64,000 nt of DNA. Origin: Agarophyton chilense (lineage: Eukaryota > Rhodophyta > Florideophyceae > Gracilariales > Gracilariaceae). The position numbers and the translations under genes were made by a program. The notes below the pieces were generated by a model. It was given only the letters and a program-made list of their open reading frames with translations, was not told where the DNA came from and did not search any database. The stretch covers positions 868,001 to 932,000 of the forward strand of contig JARGXX010000006.1 in NCBI GenBank assembly GCA_030374765.1. The letters are read 5' to 3'. Positions within the stretch are counted from its first letter, which is position 1, and each line of letters starts with the position of its first letter. This document shows positions 29,904 to 40,475 of this stretch, in pieces.

Positions 29904-30164
29904 CCTGTGGCCACGTGGCGAGAAGCGCCACCGTAAGTCGGGTGGCCGGTGAGATACATATCGTCACTAAGAGCAAGACTAGCGGTGCGCTAAAAAACAA
30001 ATCTGAAAAGAACAAAAAACCCCTCCGTATAGCACCCTCATTTTGGAGCATCTCTACTGGTGAAGTGCTAAAACGTACAGCTCCAAGTACGAGTTAAACA
30101 GGCGTACTAGTTCTTGTTCAATCATTCCAGAGGTTCCTAATCATAAGAACATCTTGCTCAAATC

Positions 30165-30696
30165 ATGACCATCCCAGGCTTTATTTTCCGACGAAACCGC
30201 GCAGCAGCTGCGGCTGCAGCTATCTTCGTTGGGACAAATACTAAGGAAACAAGAAGAAGAAAACATGTCGGACTAGAAGTGGGAACGAAAAACATTTCTA
30301 GAGGCACAAGCACCTGGATTAAGGACTATCTTGGCAGTATTCCAATTTATCCTCTTCGAATGTTTCGTCGCCGTTTTCGAGTACCTAGAGTTATGTTTTA
30401 CAAACTTCACTCTGATCTCACAACAACATTTCCTTCAATCTGGAGCCAACGTTGTGGCGCAGCCTTAAGGAATGGAATTCCATCTGAAGTAAAGGTTTTG
30501 GCGTGCTTAAGACTTTAAGGAACCGCGAGATCTTTCGACGAAGCTGATGATGGATCGCGAATGTCGAAAGACTCACTGCGATACTACTTTCGTCACTTTT
30601 GCCAGGCGATTATTTCGTTCTACGAAGAGAGCTTCTTTAATCGTCTTCCAAGCAAGGAAGAACTATTTCAGATTGCGGAAAGGTACGGGGATTATG
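30165..30696 (+). pseudogene. PIF/Harbinger transposase, right copy, truncated
   Basis: N-terminal part of the same transposase as at 2414-3717, in the opposite orientation. It starts at ATG 30165 and contains the same in-frame TAA (30516-30518) before GTARSF. It continues into MSKDSLRYYF and stops matching at 30696, just after the segment ERYGDY. Everything from the first catalytic Asp onward is missing. The break marks the outer end of the inverted duplication. Confidence 0.8.
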
Positions 30697-31164
30697 AGAG
30701 GTTCGCCGAGTAGATTTTGCAGCGCTTTGCAATAAAGCGTCTTGAGAAGAATATGCGCAAGTAGGGGTCACTATTTTACTATCTTCTGATGTGCTTTCGT
30801 GGTCGCGTTGCATTCGGAAAGCCTTTCGAATTTCTTGTTCTGCACTTCCCGATATGACCTTTGCCATAGATTGAAAAGTACGATCGACCTGAGAATTGAT
30901 TTCTAGAGAGTACTCATCTCGCAATATGACGCTCAACTCTTCTGGATTGTCAATTTGATTAACTCCTCTTCCCACCTGAAAATTCTTTCAAGAGAAAGGG
31001 TTGTTTTGATGTACAAAATGTGGAATTGGGAGTGTTTGAGAAGGATTTGTGAGACATTGGAGGACATTTTTGGAAACTCTAACGACCGTGCTTGTTTCTT
31101 TTATGGTTTGTGACGTTTCGTGCTTGATATATTCACCATTGAGTGCGGTAACAACTGTAGCCAT
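30697..31164 (-). pseudogene. Truncated unknown gene with one in-frame TGA
   Basis: From ATG 31162-31164 the frame reads MATVVTALNGEYIKHETSQT, then has one TGA at 30988-30990, and continues VGRGVNQIDNPEELSVIL through a Glu/Ser/Arg-rich stretch up to the junction with Harbinger sequence. No family recognised. The bases around the TGA resemble a 3' splice site (TTTTCAG before GTGGGA), so a very short intron is an alternative to a nonsense mutation. The C-terminus was lost at the duplication breakpoint. Confidence 0.35.
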
Positions 31165-32229
31165 GTTTTTGAAAGAAATGGTATGCGAATCGTTGTTTGG
31201 TAGTCAGATGAGCTGCTGAGTCATCTTTATATGTTAACGTAGACAATAGTAAATGCTCATGTAAATGCACTAACTACGAATGGAAGTCGGAGCGGGCGTC
31301 AGAGCACGTGAGAACTCGCGTGCGCCTTACATGGCATCCTGTCACTAACTGCCGACATTCATAGTATTCGTGCTCTTTCTTTTTTTTGCATGCACATCTG
31401 TCCCCGCAAAGGAGGTAGTTTTGCACCAACTCCTGTCACTGCAAGAAGAAATTCGTTTTGAGCGGAGCGATATGCCAGAAAGGGTTCTTCGTCTTGACTG
31501 TTCATCTATATAGGGCACTCCTCAGTAGTCCAAAGCCCCCCACGGTAAATTATGCATTTACGAAAGTAGCTATGCGCTCCGCAAACGGGCGCCTCATGAA
31601 GCTGTAAATCATGTGCAACACCAGTGCAAAGCTCAGCATGAAACATTACAGTAGATACAACATACCAACGACTCCTGAGGACCGAACGCCTGCTCTCATC
31701 ACAATCCAGACTTCCCCCGGAGTGTTGTTTCCACTCCCCCCACTCCCTCTCCACCTAAGTAGAATGGAACGCCTGGAGGCTTTTTTTAGTCAAAAGCATT
31801 CTACAGTACTACCCGGGTAAGGGTTATACAATCTAGCAGTCCGCCACCCTTATGAAGGCTGCCTAAACTTGAGCAATATTTTCGGAAAAATCGTTGGGCA
31901 CGTCTACAAACCTCACCGCATTCTCCCTCCTGCAAGCTTAGTCCTATCTCTTGAATGACACACGCACGATGTGTGCGTCATTCCTTGCCACATCTCATAA
32001 GCCACAACAGCGAATTTCAAACCGCTGTCTGCGTTCCCTCAGCTCCATTTCCGTCGCCCCCAAGATGTCCACAAACCTCTACCTCTACTCGTCCCGACTT
32101 GCGCCGCTATCAAATCATCCTCCACCATCATTCTTCCCCCCGTGCGTCAACAACCCTCACAACGGTCACCCATGAGTTTCGGTATCAGCAACAAACCCCA
32201 ATTACGTTAATCACTACCTCCTTCCTCAA
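31165..32229. other. Intergenic region, no gene recognised
   Basis: Short frames on both strands show no recognisable features. The last part (from about 31950) is C-rich and lies just upstream of the hypothetical gene at 32230, so it may hold its promoter and leader. Confidence 0.4.
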
Positions 32230-33255
32230 ATGGATCCCTATCACTTGTACGAGCTCCGTCGCCCTCAAGATCGTGCAACAAGTGTTGTACCACAGCTTCC
32301 TCATCAACCAGAGTATGCTCGCACACGTCTGAGATACCGTCGCATCACGTCCATGTGTCCGCCAAACTCTCGCTCACCAATGCCTCCCACAAGCTTCCCT
32401 GCCGCTTTTCATCCTCCCCGAGCAAACTCTTTTGATAGTTCTGACCTCTCTTCCATATCTTTCAAGTCCAAGTCATGGAATTTCCAAGCTGTCCCAACAG
32501 CCACACCTGTTCTTGAAAAGGGCAGCTTGCTTCGTTACATCCGAAATGTAAATCGGGTATACCCCTTTCGTCGATCATTTCGCAAAGCCGCAGAGATGGA
32601 TATGGTCAAGAAGCTTAGCGTTCATGGGCCCGCTGAATCTGAATTTGAAGTTTGTTCCGATGAACAAGATCATGCTGTCCTTGACTGTGAAGGACGTCGC
32701 CGAAACTCTCTGACTTTTCCTGCATCTAAGATGCATGAGAATGATAGCTTGGTTCGCACCAACACGGCACCACTTTTTGTCAGGCAAGTACGTGCTCGAG
32801 AAGAAGCATTCTGCTTGTCTTCATCCTCAAGCTGCCGGAAACGTCAATTTGTTCACATGGAAAAGATGGACACTCCAGATCGACAGAGCTGCCTACCCCA
32901 TCCGCCTACGCCTTCGCTCTGCAGAGCCGCAAGATTTCGGCGAGAGCGTGCCTCTCGTTCCCAAAGCGCTTGCCACTTGGACAACGATAGCGGTCTCCGA
33001 CATCGTACCAACTTTGGTGGCGAGAATGAAGCCGTTCCGAGTGTCTCGCCCCAAGCATCTCCTTCCTTCCACCAAAACCTCGACAGTCACGAAACGAATT
33101 CTGACAACCTGCCTTCATTCAACGAGACAAGTGTGGAATTGACAGATCATGGCCTTCCATATGTATTGCTCCAGCGAACGAAAAAAATCTCTCGAAAGAT
33201 TCTGGGCAAAATGTCTAATGTGTTCCACTCCACTCGAATGCGAGATGCATGCTAA
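32230..33255 (+). CDS. Hypothetical protein, 341 aa, Ser/Arg-rich
   Basis: A complete frame from ATG 32230 to TAA 33253-33255 without a recognisable domain. It is Pro/Ser/Arg rich at the N-terminus (residues 1-95), with a basic segment YIRNVNRVYPFRRSFRKA near 110-125, a serine run followed by CRKRQF near 200, and a basic C-terminal segment TKKISRKILGKM. No signal peptide or membrane segment. The composition suggests a largely disordered, nucleic-acid-associated or regulatory protein, but that is only a guess. Length well above chance supports a gene; the lack of family similarity keeps confidence moderate. Confidence 0.45.
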   Translation: MDPYHLYELRRPQDRATSVVPQLPHQPEYARTRLRYRRITSMCPPNSRSPMPPTSFPAAFHPPRANSFDSSDLSSISFKSKSWNFQAVPTATPVLEKGSLLRYIRNVNRVYPFRRSFRKAAEMDMVKKLSVHGPAESEFEVCSDEQDHAVLDCEGRRRNSLTFPASKMHENDSLVRTNTAPLFVRQVRAREEAFCLSSSSSCRKRQFVHMEKMDTPDRQSCLPHPPTPSLCRAARFRRERASRSQSACHLDNDSGLRHRTNFGGENEAVPSVSPQASPSFHQNLDSHETNSDNLPSFNETSVELTDHGLPYVLLQRTKKISRKILGKMSNVFHSTRMRDAC

Positions 33256-36200
33256 TTCTATTTATGGACAGTTCGATACCTTAAAAAGTTTGCGTGGAAG
33301 TGTAACATATATACTTACATGCATTGTGCTACACATATTCGAAGGGGTAAGCAATCCGAGGTTCTCGTCTGCACTCTTTTGCAAATTGCGGAGCCGCGTA
33401 GTAAAAGCTCTGTTCTGAATGAACGGCTAGTCATTTGTAGAGGTTAAAGTGCCACTTGTGAGCCGCTTTATCACATTTGCGTTTCGTTCCTGATCGGAGC
33501 CTAGCGCACGTCTGGTGCAAGCACATCCTCCACACGGCTCGTTGTCGTGGTGGTACAAGGCGATACTTGCCGTGTCGACGAGTTTGCTCAAGTGTGGTGC
33601 TTGTGAAAGACGTAGGTTAGCCAATGAAAAGCTTACGGTATGCTCTTTGTCGTATCCCTTTTGGCTGGACGACAATTTTTTTGGCTTGGGATGTTCAGTC
33701 CTTAGCCGAAAATTGTCGTGTCCGGCTAGGTCTAGGGATATTTTATCTTCTGTGGTCTTCACATCCGTAAAGATTGCACATGATACATTTCGAATTAAAA
33801 AAAACAGCGATGACAAAAAGGATTATTGTCGAATGTCATGTGGAGCTTGAAACTGCTGTAACTTTAAGTTATCATACACTCGAAACGAAACAGAAAGCAT
33901 GATTTGTTTGGCGCAACGTTACTTAAGTGTAAAGCAGTCAACATTCTGTGCACAGAAATCGTCATACCCCAACGATGATATGACGCAATTCTTTTTAATG
34001 AATAACTGGTCAAGAACATGGGAAAACACATCCCCGCGCGACCGAAATAGGTGACAACATACGACGTGGTTGTTATGTGTGTTCAATCTATCTCACAACA
34101 GCAGTGACTTGGCCGTTCCTCTTTTATGACATGGAAATCTCAAACTAGAAGTATGCTTTGTGGTAAGATGCCTTTCGAAAGACCATAATGGCAGTGTTGT
34201 CCAAGCTGGACAGCACTGAAACGTATGGCGAGATCAGCGGCGTGCTGCTTGCGCCGGCCCCGTCGTAGTGAAACAATAAAAACCCCTGAGCGGTTCGAGA
34301 TGGAAGGGACCGCTCTCAGCGGACAGAGTGGGAAATTTCGTCTGGACTTCTTTCTCGTGCTCGCCCGCTCTCCTGCTGCGCATTTATCTTGCGGCTGTTA
34401 TCGGCGTGACTAACACATGCTTGTCGCTCTATAGCTAAAGTTATGTACAGGTCGAGTGACCATTCGAAAAGGAATGAGGCAATTTCTTTGTCCACGAGGG
34501 TTGCGACGTTGTCAGAGGTGTGTGGCGAACGATAGTCACGAGCATACTCGTGACCCTTCATGGTGACCAAGACGCATTTGCGCGGAGGTTGGCAGGATAT
34601 TCTTGGGGTGTGGACACATCCACTCATATGACACGTGTAGGAAGAGAACGAGTTAAGGTGTACAGCATGCCACGTGGAACGCTGTACAAACCATCTCCGT
34701 GTGTTTTGTGTGACACCCCATTAAAGTTACTGTGGAGGACCGCAGACGGCACGCGACCGCTTGTACTCGACAGTATGGAAGTAGAGATTTCCCAGTTGGC
34801 CTTATCCAGATTTCGCCGACTGTACCCTCTCGCTTTTGAGACGTATGTAAAGTTTGAGTTTTATCAAAAACCAAGTGCAGATATCGGGGCACGAGACAGC
34901 ATCAAATCGGTTCCGAGCCGTATGCGAGAGGGCCTTTTTTGCTGTCGAGTGACCCCTTATCGCAGAAGGTCTTGGATTGTTGCGACGTACAGAGCGCGGA
35001 GCCGAAAGGTCATTAACAGCGTGCCAGTGGTGCCAGCATCTAAGAGCGGGAAGCCAAAAGGTCACTAACCGTGTGTCAGTCGTCCCAGCTTTTAATTGAG
35101 AAAAGCAGGATGAAAGAACATGAACGCTTTACAGTGCGATAATACACAATATCTGACACCCGCAACGAAAAGGGATATAGAATACCCAAACTTTTCTTTA
35201 CCGTAAGAATTCTCTACATTATTACATTGCAGATGTCAAAATGATGCTTCACACAGAGTTTCAAAGAACGACAAATGTTATGAGCCCGATTATGAACCAT
35301 TCCCTGAAAGCAGGAGTGCTGAACTTCACAGCCCCGCATGGGAATCGGTTTCTGAAAGAAGTGAAATTCTACTATGCTAGTTTTGTTTCCTCTACTTCAA
35401 AAACGGTTCTTTTGGAATGGAAAACCATCGCTACGACATTGGCCAGAAAGTGACCCCGAAAGAAAAAGAGTCAGTGAGAATTTCTGACTCCGAACACGTC
35501 GTGAAATGTGATTTATCTGTTTCAAACATCGTAAAAAACACCAATGTGATGGACTCCCTGCACAATCAGAATGTGGAAGGTGACTTTTGGGCGCAGAAAC
35601 CTGGTTTTGGTGTGACGAAGAGAAGAAAACGAATGAAATGGTTTCCGTGTCTGACAGTGCGATTCCTCTTCAATACCTTGCCGTTTGGCATTCGTCAAAT
35701 CGGTTGTGTAAATATGAGAAACAAAGAATACCATAGATGGGTCACGCATTTTGCAGCGAGAAAGAAGGAAGCGTGTTGTGGGTTGGACATGAATGGACTC
35801 TGAACACACGTTTAGGTTTCAGAACGACAACAGACTGAATTTTTACATGATTCTGACCCGTAAAAGTTTGGTAAGTATTCGTGCACGGTCACCGATTGAA
35901 GCAACGATGAGATGTGTTGATAATCGCAAGTATTGAGAGGCGCCCTGGGAAATCTGGATACACTCTCCCACTGGTTCAAGGATTGGACATCACCTGTACA
36001 GGTTCAACATTGCCTCCAACACGGAAGTGATGATGACAATGGAAGAAGGGTCAACTCCGGATTGTCTTTATGCGGCGAGAACATCCGGTCCCCGATGATT
36101 TGTCCTTCGCAGAACAGCAATGAACCCGAGAATGGTACAGTACGATGTTGGCCATTTTGGGATAAAGAACTTGGAATTCTGAAAAATGTGCGAGTGGTTC

Positions 36201-36649
36201 CTGTCATCAAGGGGAAGGCAGGAGTAAATCCTCTTTTGTGAGACCGTCTTTGATAGGAACAGCTCATGTGCGGCCGTTAGTTGACTAGTAACGGTACAGG
36301 ACACGCTCATCCAGCCAATGACAAGCGGAGCAACGATGTGAATCGATGCCACGTCAAGCCGCCGCCACGTGCACTCTCCGATGGGAAGCAACGCCACGGG
36401 GTTATATGGGCGTCAAACAGTACTCCAGAAGTAGCTCTCGTAAGGTCGACCAACATCTTCCAAGTGAGAATTCATTCACCATGGCAGAAGGCGATCGATT
36501 TGGGGAATGCTGGCGAACGGCTCCCCTTCGTCCAGTCTCTTATCTCTCTGCAAGACAGATACTCCCAACTCTACCCCCCAACGTCCTCCAAATCTTGACC
36601 ACGACTGCGCGGGCATCTCGCTTCTCTGAGCCGCGCACATCTTAGCGTC
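33256..36649. other. 3.4-kb region without a convincing gene
   Basis: Several frames of 60-180 codons exist, the longest at 34520-35068 (plus), which lacks an ATG at its start and has no recognisable domain. A region at 35241-35803 has open frames in two registers, again unrecognised. I cannot support a gene here. Promoter sequences for the LPMO-like gene should lie at the right end. Confidence 0.4.
35003..35089. repeat. Imperfect tandem duplication, about 50 bp per unit
   Basis: The unit beginning AAAGGTCATTAACAGCGTGC is followed about 50 bp later by AAAGGTCACTAACCGTGTGT, each ending near CCAGC. The units have diverged. No function is apparent. Confidence 0.5.
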
Positions 36650-37765
36650 ATGTTCCTCACCCTGCTGCTGCTCGCGCTAGGGTTGGCGCCCAAGCCGGCC
36701 CACAGCCACTCACAGATGACACAGCCACAATCAACATCGCCAATAACGTGTCGCCTCGGCGGTGAGCGCGCCTTTGGCATCGATGACTGCCGCGGACCAT
36801 GCGACCTTCGTGCCATTCGCGGCGCGCGTCGTCGCGCCAACTTCTGGTCGCCCGCGCATCCTGCGGCGACGTACGCGCGCGGGCAGAAGGTGGTCATCAA
36901 GTACACACGCAACAACCACGGCCCCGGCGGCTTTGTGCGACTGTCGCTTGTGACGCCGGCACAGATGATGGACCGTGGCGCACATGGCCGCAATGCATTT
37001 CACTACAGCTGCTGGGGGGCGCGGCCTGTTCTTGCTGCGCGAGCTGAACTAAGAAAGGATCGATTTGGATTTAGCATGATCGGATCGGACGGAGAGCAAC
37101 ATGGATTTGGAAAAGGGTATTACATGACGACGGTGAACATTCCAACGGTGGTGCCCGACGGCAACTACGTGCTCGCTTGGGCGTGGTTCGGCGGCACAGG
37201 CGGGGGTCTGAGAAGCGGAACGAAGGCGCAATTTCCTTCGTCACACGGCTACTTTGGTGACTACTACTCATGTTCATTCGTGCGCATCCGCGGTGGCGTG
37301 CGCTCCACATCGTACCGACCGCGCTTCATAAACGACATGCGGAAGTTCTCCTCGGCGGGCTGCATGTCAACGACGGACCGCCCCGGTCCATGCGCGAGGG
37401 AGCCTTGCTACAAACGGGCATTCTTCCGTCGGCCAGCATCGTTTGCGCGAGGTCGTTCGCCACGTGCGCTCACACCCGCCAACTTTGGTGGTGTGACAAA
37501 GCGCCCCGCAAAGCGCCGCCGCAAAGCGCCCCGCTCGGACCGGACCGCGGCCGCCGCCGCGTGCGGCTGTCTGGCGGCGGGACGCAAGTGCTCCGCGTGG
37601 CACGCGCGCGCCAGCCGGTGGGCCTGTCGCGCGCGGCACGATGGCGCGGCACAGACGCGTCGCTGTCGCACACTATGCTGTGCGTTGTGCCGTAGCACAC
37701 GTGGACACGCGCGGCCTTGCTGGCGCGCTGCCATGCGGCGATTGTGTAGGCTCGGACGTTCGTAA
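36650..37765 (+). CDS. Secreted LPMO-like (histidine-brace) protein, 371 aa
   Basis: Starts at ATG 36650. Residues 1-19 form a signal peptide (Leu-rich core, AHS before the cut), leaving His20 as the mature N-terminus (HSQMTQPQS). That is the hallmark of lytic polysaccharide monooxygenases, whose copper site uses the N-terminal His and a second His. The second His candidate is H90 in NNHGPGGF, similar to the His-Gly-Gly region of AA-family LPMOs. YYSCSFVRI (205-213) resembles the axial Tyr/Cys strand. Central segments MMDRGAHGRNAFHYSCW and DGNYVLAWAWFGG fit a secreted beta-sandwich. Residues about 282-371 are Arg/Ala/Cys rich with 11 Cys, possibly a disulfide-rich or binding module; very high GC there leaves the true C-terminus open. 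LPMOs oxidatively cleave polysaccharides. I assign the fold with moderate confidence and cannot state the AA family or substrate. Confidence 0.6.
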   Translation: MFLTLLLLALGLAPKPAHSHSQMTQPQSTSPITCRLGGERAFGIDDCRGPCDLRAIRGARRRANFWSPAHPAATYARGQKVVIKYTRNNHGPGGFVRLSLVTPAQMMDRGAHGRNAFHYSCWGARPVLAARAELRKDRFGFSMIGSDGEQHGFGKGYYMTTVNIPTVVPDGNYVLAWAWFGGTGGGLRSGTKAQFPSSHGYFGDYYSCSFVRIRGGVRSTSYRPRFINDMRKFSSAGCMSTTDRPGPCAREPCYKRAFFRRPASFARGRSPRALTPANFGGVTKRPAKRRRKAPRSDRTAAAAACGCLAAGRKCSAWHARASRWACRARHDGAAQTRRCRTLCCALCRSTRGHARPCWRAAMRRLCRLGRS

Positions 37766-38176
37766 GTTGTGAGCGTTTGGCAATCTATCCCCTTTCTACG
37801 TGTACTTGTTGGAGTTTGTACCTTTTTTTTCGGTGCCATTATTGAACGGCTTTTCAACTTCTCTATCTCATCTGATCTCGCGACAGGCCGGTGAGCTCAC
37901 AACGGGTGGCTTCCAGCTCGGCGAACTAAAGCGATCTGCCTATAAGCATTCGACACGATCCCATCATGGCATCATTTCCCGAGTCCGTCGCCAGTCTTCA
38001 CTCGCTCCTTAAACCGGTCAGATCTGTTCTTGCGCACTAGCTAGCTAGACCACTATGTCGGAGTTGTTCAAAGCCTCGATCCCCTCCCCCCCCGGTTAGA
38101 ATCATCTCGTGCCAACCAGGTGTTGCTAGCAGCAGCCCTTGCAATCAAATCACGCTGCCCAACCCTACCGTCGCAC
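37766..38176. other. Intergenic region between LPMO-like and cyclase genes
   Basis: About 410 bp with a CTAGCTAGCTAG run near 38037 and a C-run near 38090. No gene or clear promoter element seen. The two flanking genes are on the same strand, so this should contain the terminator of one and the promoter of the other. Confidence 0.4.
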
Positions 38177-39160
38177 ATGGACCCGACATTGTTGATGCTG
38201 CTACGGCTGCTATTGCTTCTGGGCCTCAGCGCAACCGCGCGAGCGCGCAGCGACGCTTGTCCGACGTTCACGCGCTCGGACCAGTGGACTGTCTCTCCCT
38301 GGGGCCCTCAGGATGAGATTGGAGCCGCCAACCGCATCACGCCGCACTCCGTGCTAGCAGCTTCAAAGCTCGTCACTATTGGGAAGACGTACAATCTCGG
38401 CATCGTTACTGACGCTGACACGCCTTCTTTTCCGCCTCGAACCCTCAGTATCACCCTGCTGCGTCCCAATCAATTCGATACCAGAGGGGTTGGTGCCAAT
38501 GGCTTCAGCTTCAATGACGACATTGTCTCGGGCTGGCTTGGCGTAGGCTCCCAGATAGACGGCTTGGGTCATGTTGGCATTCGAGGCGTACACTACAACG
38601 GTTTTAACGTGTCTTCCTTTCTTACCCCCGTTGGTCTCACCAAGCTAGGTCTCGAGAAGCTCCCACCACTGGTGACGCGTGGCGTCCTGCTGGACATGGC
38701 CGCCTTTTACAACCAGTCCATCGTCCCAGAAGGCACGGCCTACACCCGCCGTCACATCATCGTAGCAGCCAGACAGCAGCGCGTGCAAATTCGTCCAGGG
38801 GATACCGTCTTATTCCACTCGGGCTGGCTGGGCTTGTTAGACGGCCCACAGCAGAATCAATCACGCTTTATCTCCTTTGAGCCAGGTCTGGCCGTCTCAG
38901 GCGCTGAATATCTCGCCGAAATTGGAGTGGTGGCCGTGGGGGCAGATACTTGGGGCTTGGAGGCTGTCCCCTTTGAAAGCGGCGAGTGCGTCTTTCCTGT
39001 GCACCAGATCCTCATGTCGCAGCACGGAATCTTCATCTTAGAAAACATGGATGTTCGGGAGATGGTGAGCGATAAAGTTCGCGAGTTTATGTTTGTTCTC
39101 GGCCCTACTCGTTTGAGGGGTACCGCTCAAATGATGGTTAACCCTACGGCGATTCACTGA
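38177..39160 (+). CDS. Secreted cyclase-family (kynurenine formamidase-like) metal-dependent hydrolase, 327 aa
   Basis: The first in-frame ATG is at 38177, and the frame is complete to TGA 39158-39160. Residues 1-25 are a signal peptide (LLMLLRLLLLLGLSATARA). The cyclase-superfamily fold (PF04199) is indicated by PWGPQDEIGAANRIT (41-55), the metal-binding motif QIDGLGHVGI (127-136, D128 and H132), GVLLDMAAF (169-177), GDTVLFHSGW (208-217), VGADTWGLEAVP (254-265) and HQILM...GIFILENM (276-291). Members hydrolyse amides or lactones with a divalent metal. The DGLGH form is typical of the fungal/bacterial cyclase-like branch, whose substrates are mostly unknown. Secretion suggests an extracellular or vacuolar role. 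Single exon, intact. Confidence 0.85.
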   Translation: MDPTLLMLLRLLLLLGLSATARARSDACPTFTRSDQWTVSPWGPQDEIGAANRITPHSVLAASKLVTIGKTYNLGIVTDADTPSFPPRTLSITLLRPNQFDTRGVGANGFSFNDDIVSGWLGVGSQIDGLGHVGIRGVHYNGFNVSSFLTPVGLTKLGLEKLPPLVTRGVLLDMAAFYNQSIVPEGTAYTRRHIIVAARQQRVQIRPGDTVLFHSGWLGLLDGPQQNQSRFISFEPGLAVSGAEYLAEIGVVAVGADTWGLEAVPFESGECVFPVHQILMSQHGIFILENMDVREMVSDKVREFMFVLGPTRLRGTAQMMVNPTAIH

Positions 39161-40475
39161 AGGTTTTGATGCTTTGGGGGCCCCATCTTGGAGGACTTGA
39201 GCCGCAAATTGTCAGAATCCCTCGACTGAAGGTATTAAACTTTTGTATTGCCGCATTGAGCGAAGTATGCTCCACTTTCTCTTCGACCTAGGGTGGCCGT
39301 TGGAACAGATGTTAATCTTTTATTCGAACTGGTTGGTGAGTGGGTGATTGGTCATCCATCAACCATTTAGTATCGATAGTCAGTAGAATGTTGATACGGT
39401 GCCTCTTGTCTGTCCATTTCTTTAATTCGAAAAACTCACAGGATTTGCTCACTAAGTGTCGAACAGTATGGCGTGGTGCCACTTCAGCCAAGAGAAAACA
39501 ATTACTTAAAACTCCTTTTTACATACAATGGAGATGGGGTTTTTCTACACTACTCATGAGTTAGAGGCAGCACTGAGGCAGGATGGCAATCAAGGCACTC
39601 GGGGTGGTATTTCCGTCTATGATATCTGCCTCCCGGAGCTACCCGGAGGCACAAGCCATCCCACTACACACACCAAGACCAATAGGAGAACCAACTAACA
39701 TCAACGTACTGGAAGCGGTCGTGACCGCGTGCTCACAAATTGGCTCCTACAACACAAAATGTCTTCTTCAACCGGCTCTTTCATGCCTCATTGAGCATGC
39801 GGATTGGCAAAACTAAGTTTTCGGAAATTCACAAAAGCGGAATACAAACTGTGTTCCTTTTTCTCAAAAAGGTCGATTAAAGTCTTCATGTATTAGAAGC
39901 TTTCGACCTCTTCGCGGTATTGCAACATATAATCAAGAGAGAATGATTGAAGGAGATTCAATCATTCAAGAGCCCGACTTCATAAAGCTGTAATGGTCGA
40001 GCCTTTTAGATAGTTGGTCCAATTATGGGGAGCTAGCCTCCCAGAGAGAGAGAAAAAAGTAAGCATTTCGTAAGAGCCTTCTTACACCTTGAAACAATAC
40101 ATACTTCAAGATTCCATGTATGTACAGTTGACGTTTGGGCTTCGGAGATGTTATCGAAGTTCATAGATGCTCAGTGTAAGGGGTCTGTCTCACAAGCAAC
40201 AATACTCGGCACAAGAGGTCTTTCCGGTGCTCCTTATTGAGCTCCTTGGTTATTGATGTGCCTTCATATAGGGATACTAAGCGACCTTTGGGCTAAAAGT
40301 GACGTGCTAATAGCGTACTAATAGTGCTGAAAGTAGTACAGAGTTTGTATGTCACAGCTTCTGAATGTACGTTATTCAACTCACACCCCGTCGCGCTAGT
40401 ATCCAACATCAACAAACATAGGATTCATTGTCACAAGTCGTGGTCAGGGATCATACCTTTTGATACGTTAATACT
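39161..40475. other. Intergenic region without recognised gene
   Basis: Contains only short frames. I looked here for the 3' LTR expected downstream of the minus-strand copia remnant B and found no sequence like the repeat at 45663-46040. Confidence 0.4.

Larger units (their letters stand above)
18825..30696. repeat. Right arm of large inverted duplication
   Basis: Reverse-complement partner of 3186-15510. At its outer end the homology stops inside the Harbinger transposase (after ATTATG at 30696). At its inner end it stops exactly at the last base of the gypsy LTR (18825). Confidence 0.85.

Noticed and set aside
34520..35068. 182-codon plus-strand frame
   Set aside because: No ATG at its start, no recognisable domain, and its end lies in a recent tandem duplication.
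39340..39564. Plus-strand frame with SQDLLTKC resembling a copia RNase H end
   Set aside because: The similarity is limited to a few residues and nothing else in the surrounding 1 kb supports a copia remnant on that strand.
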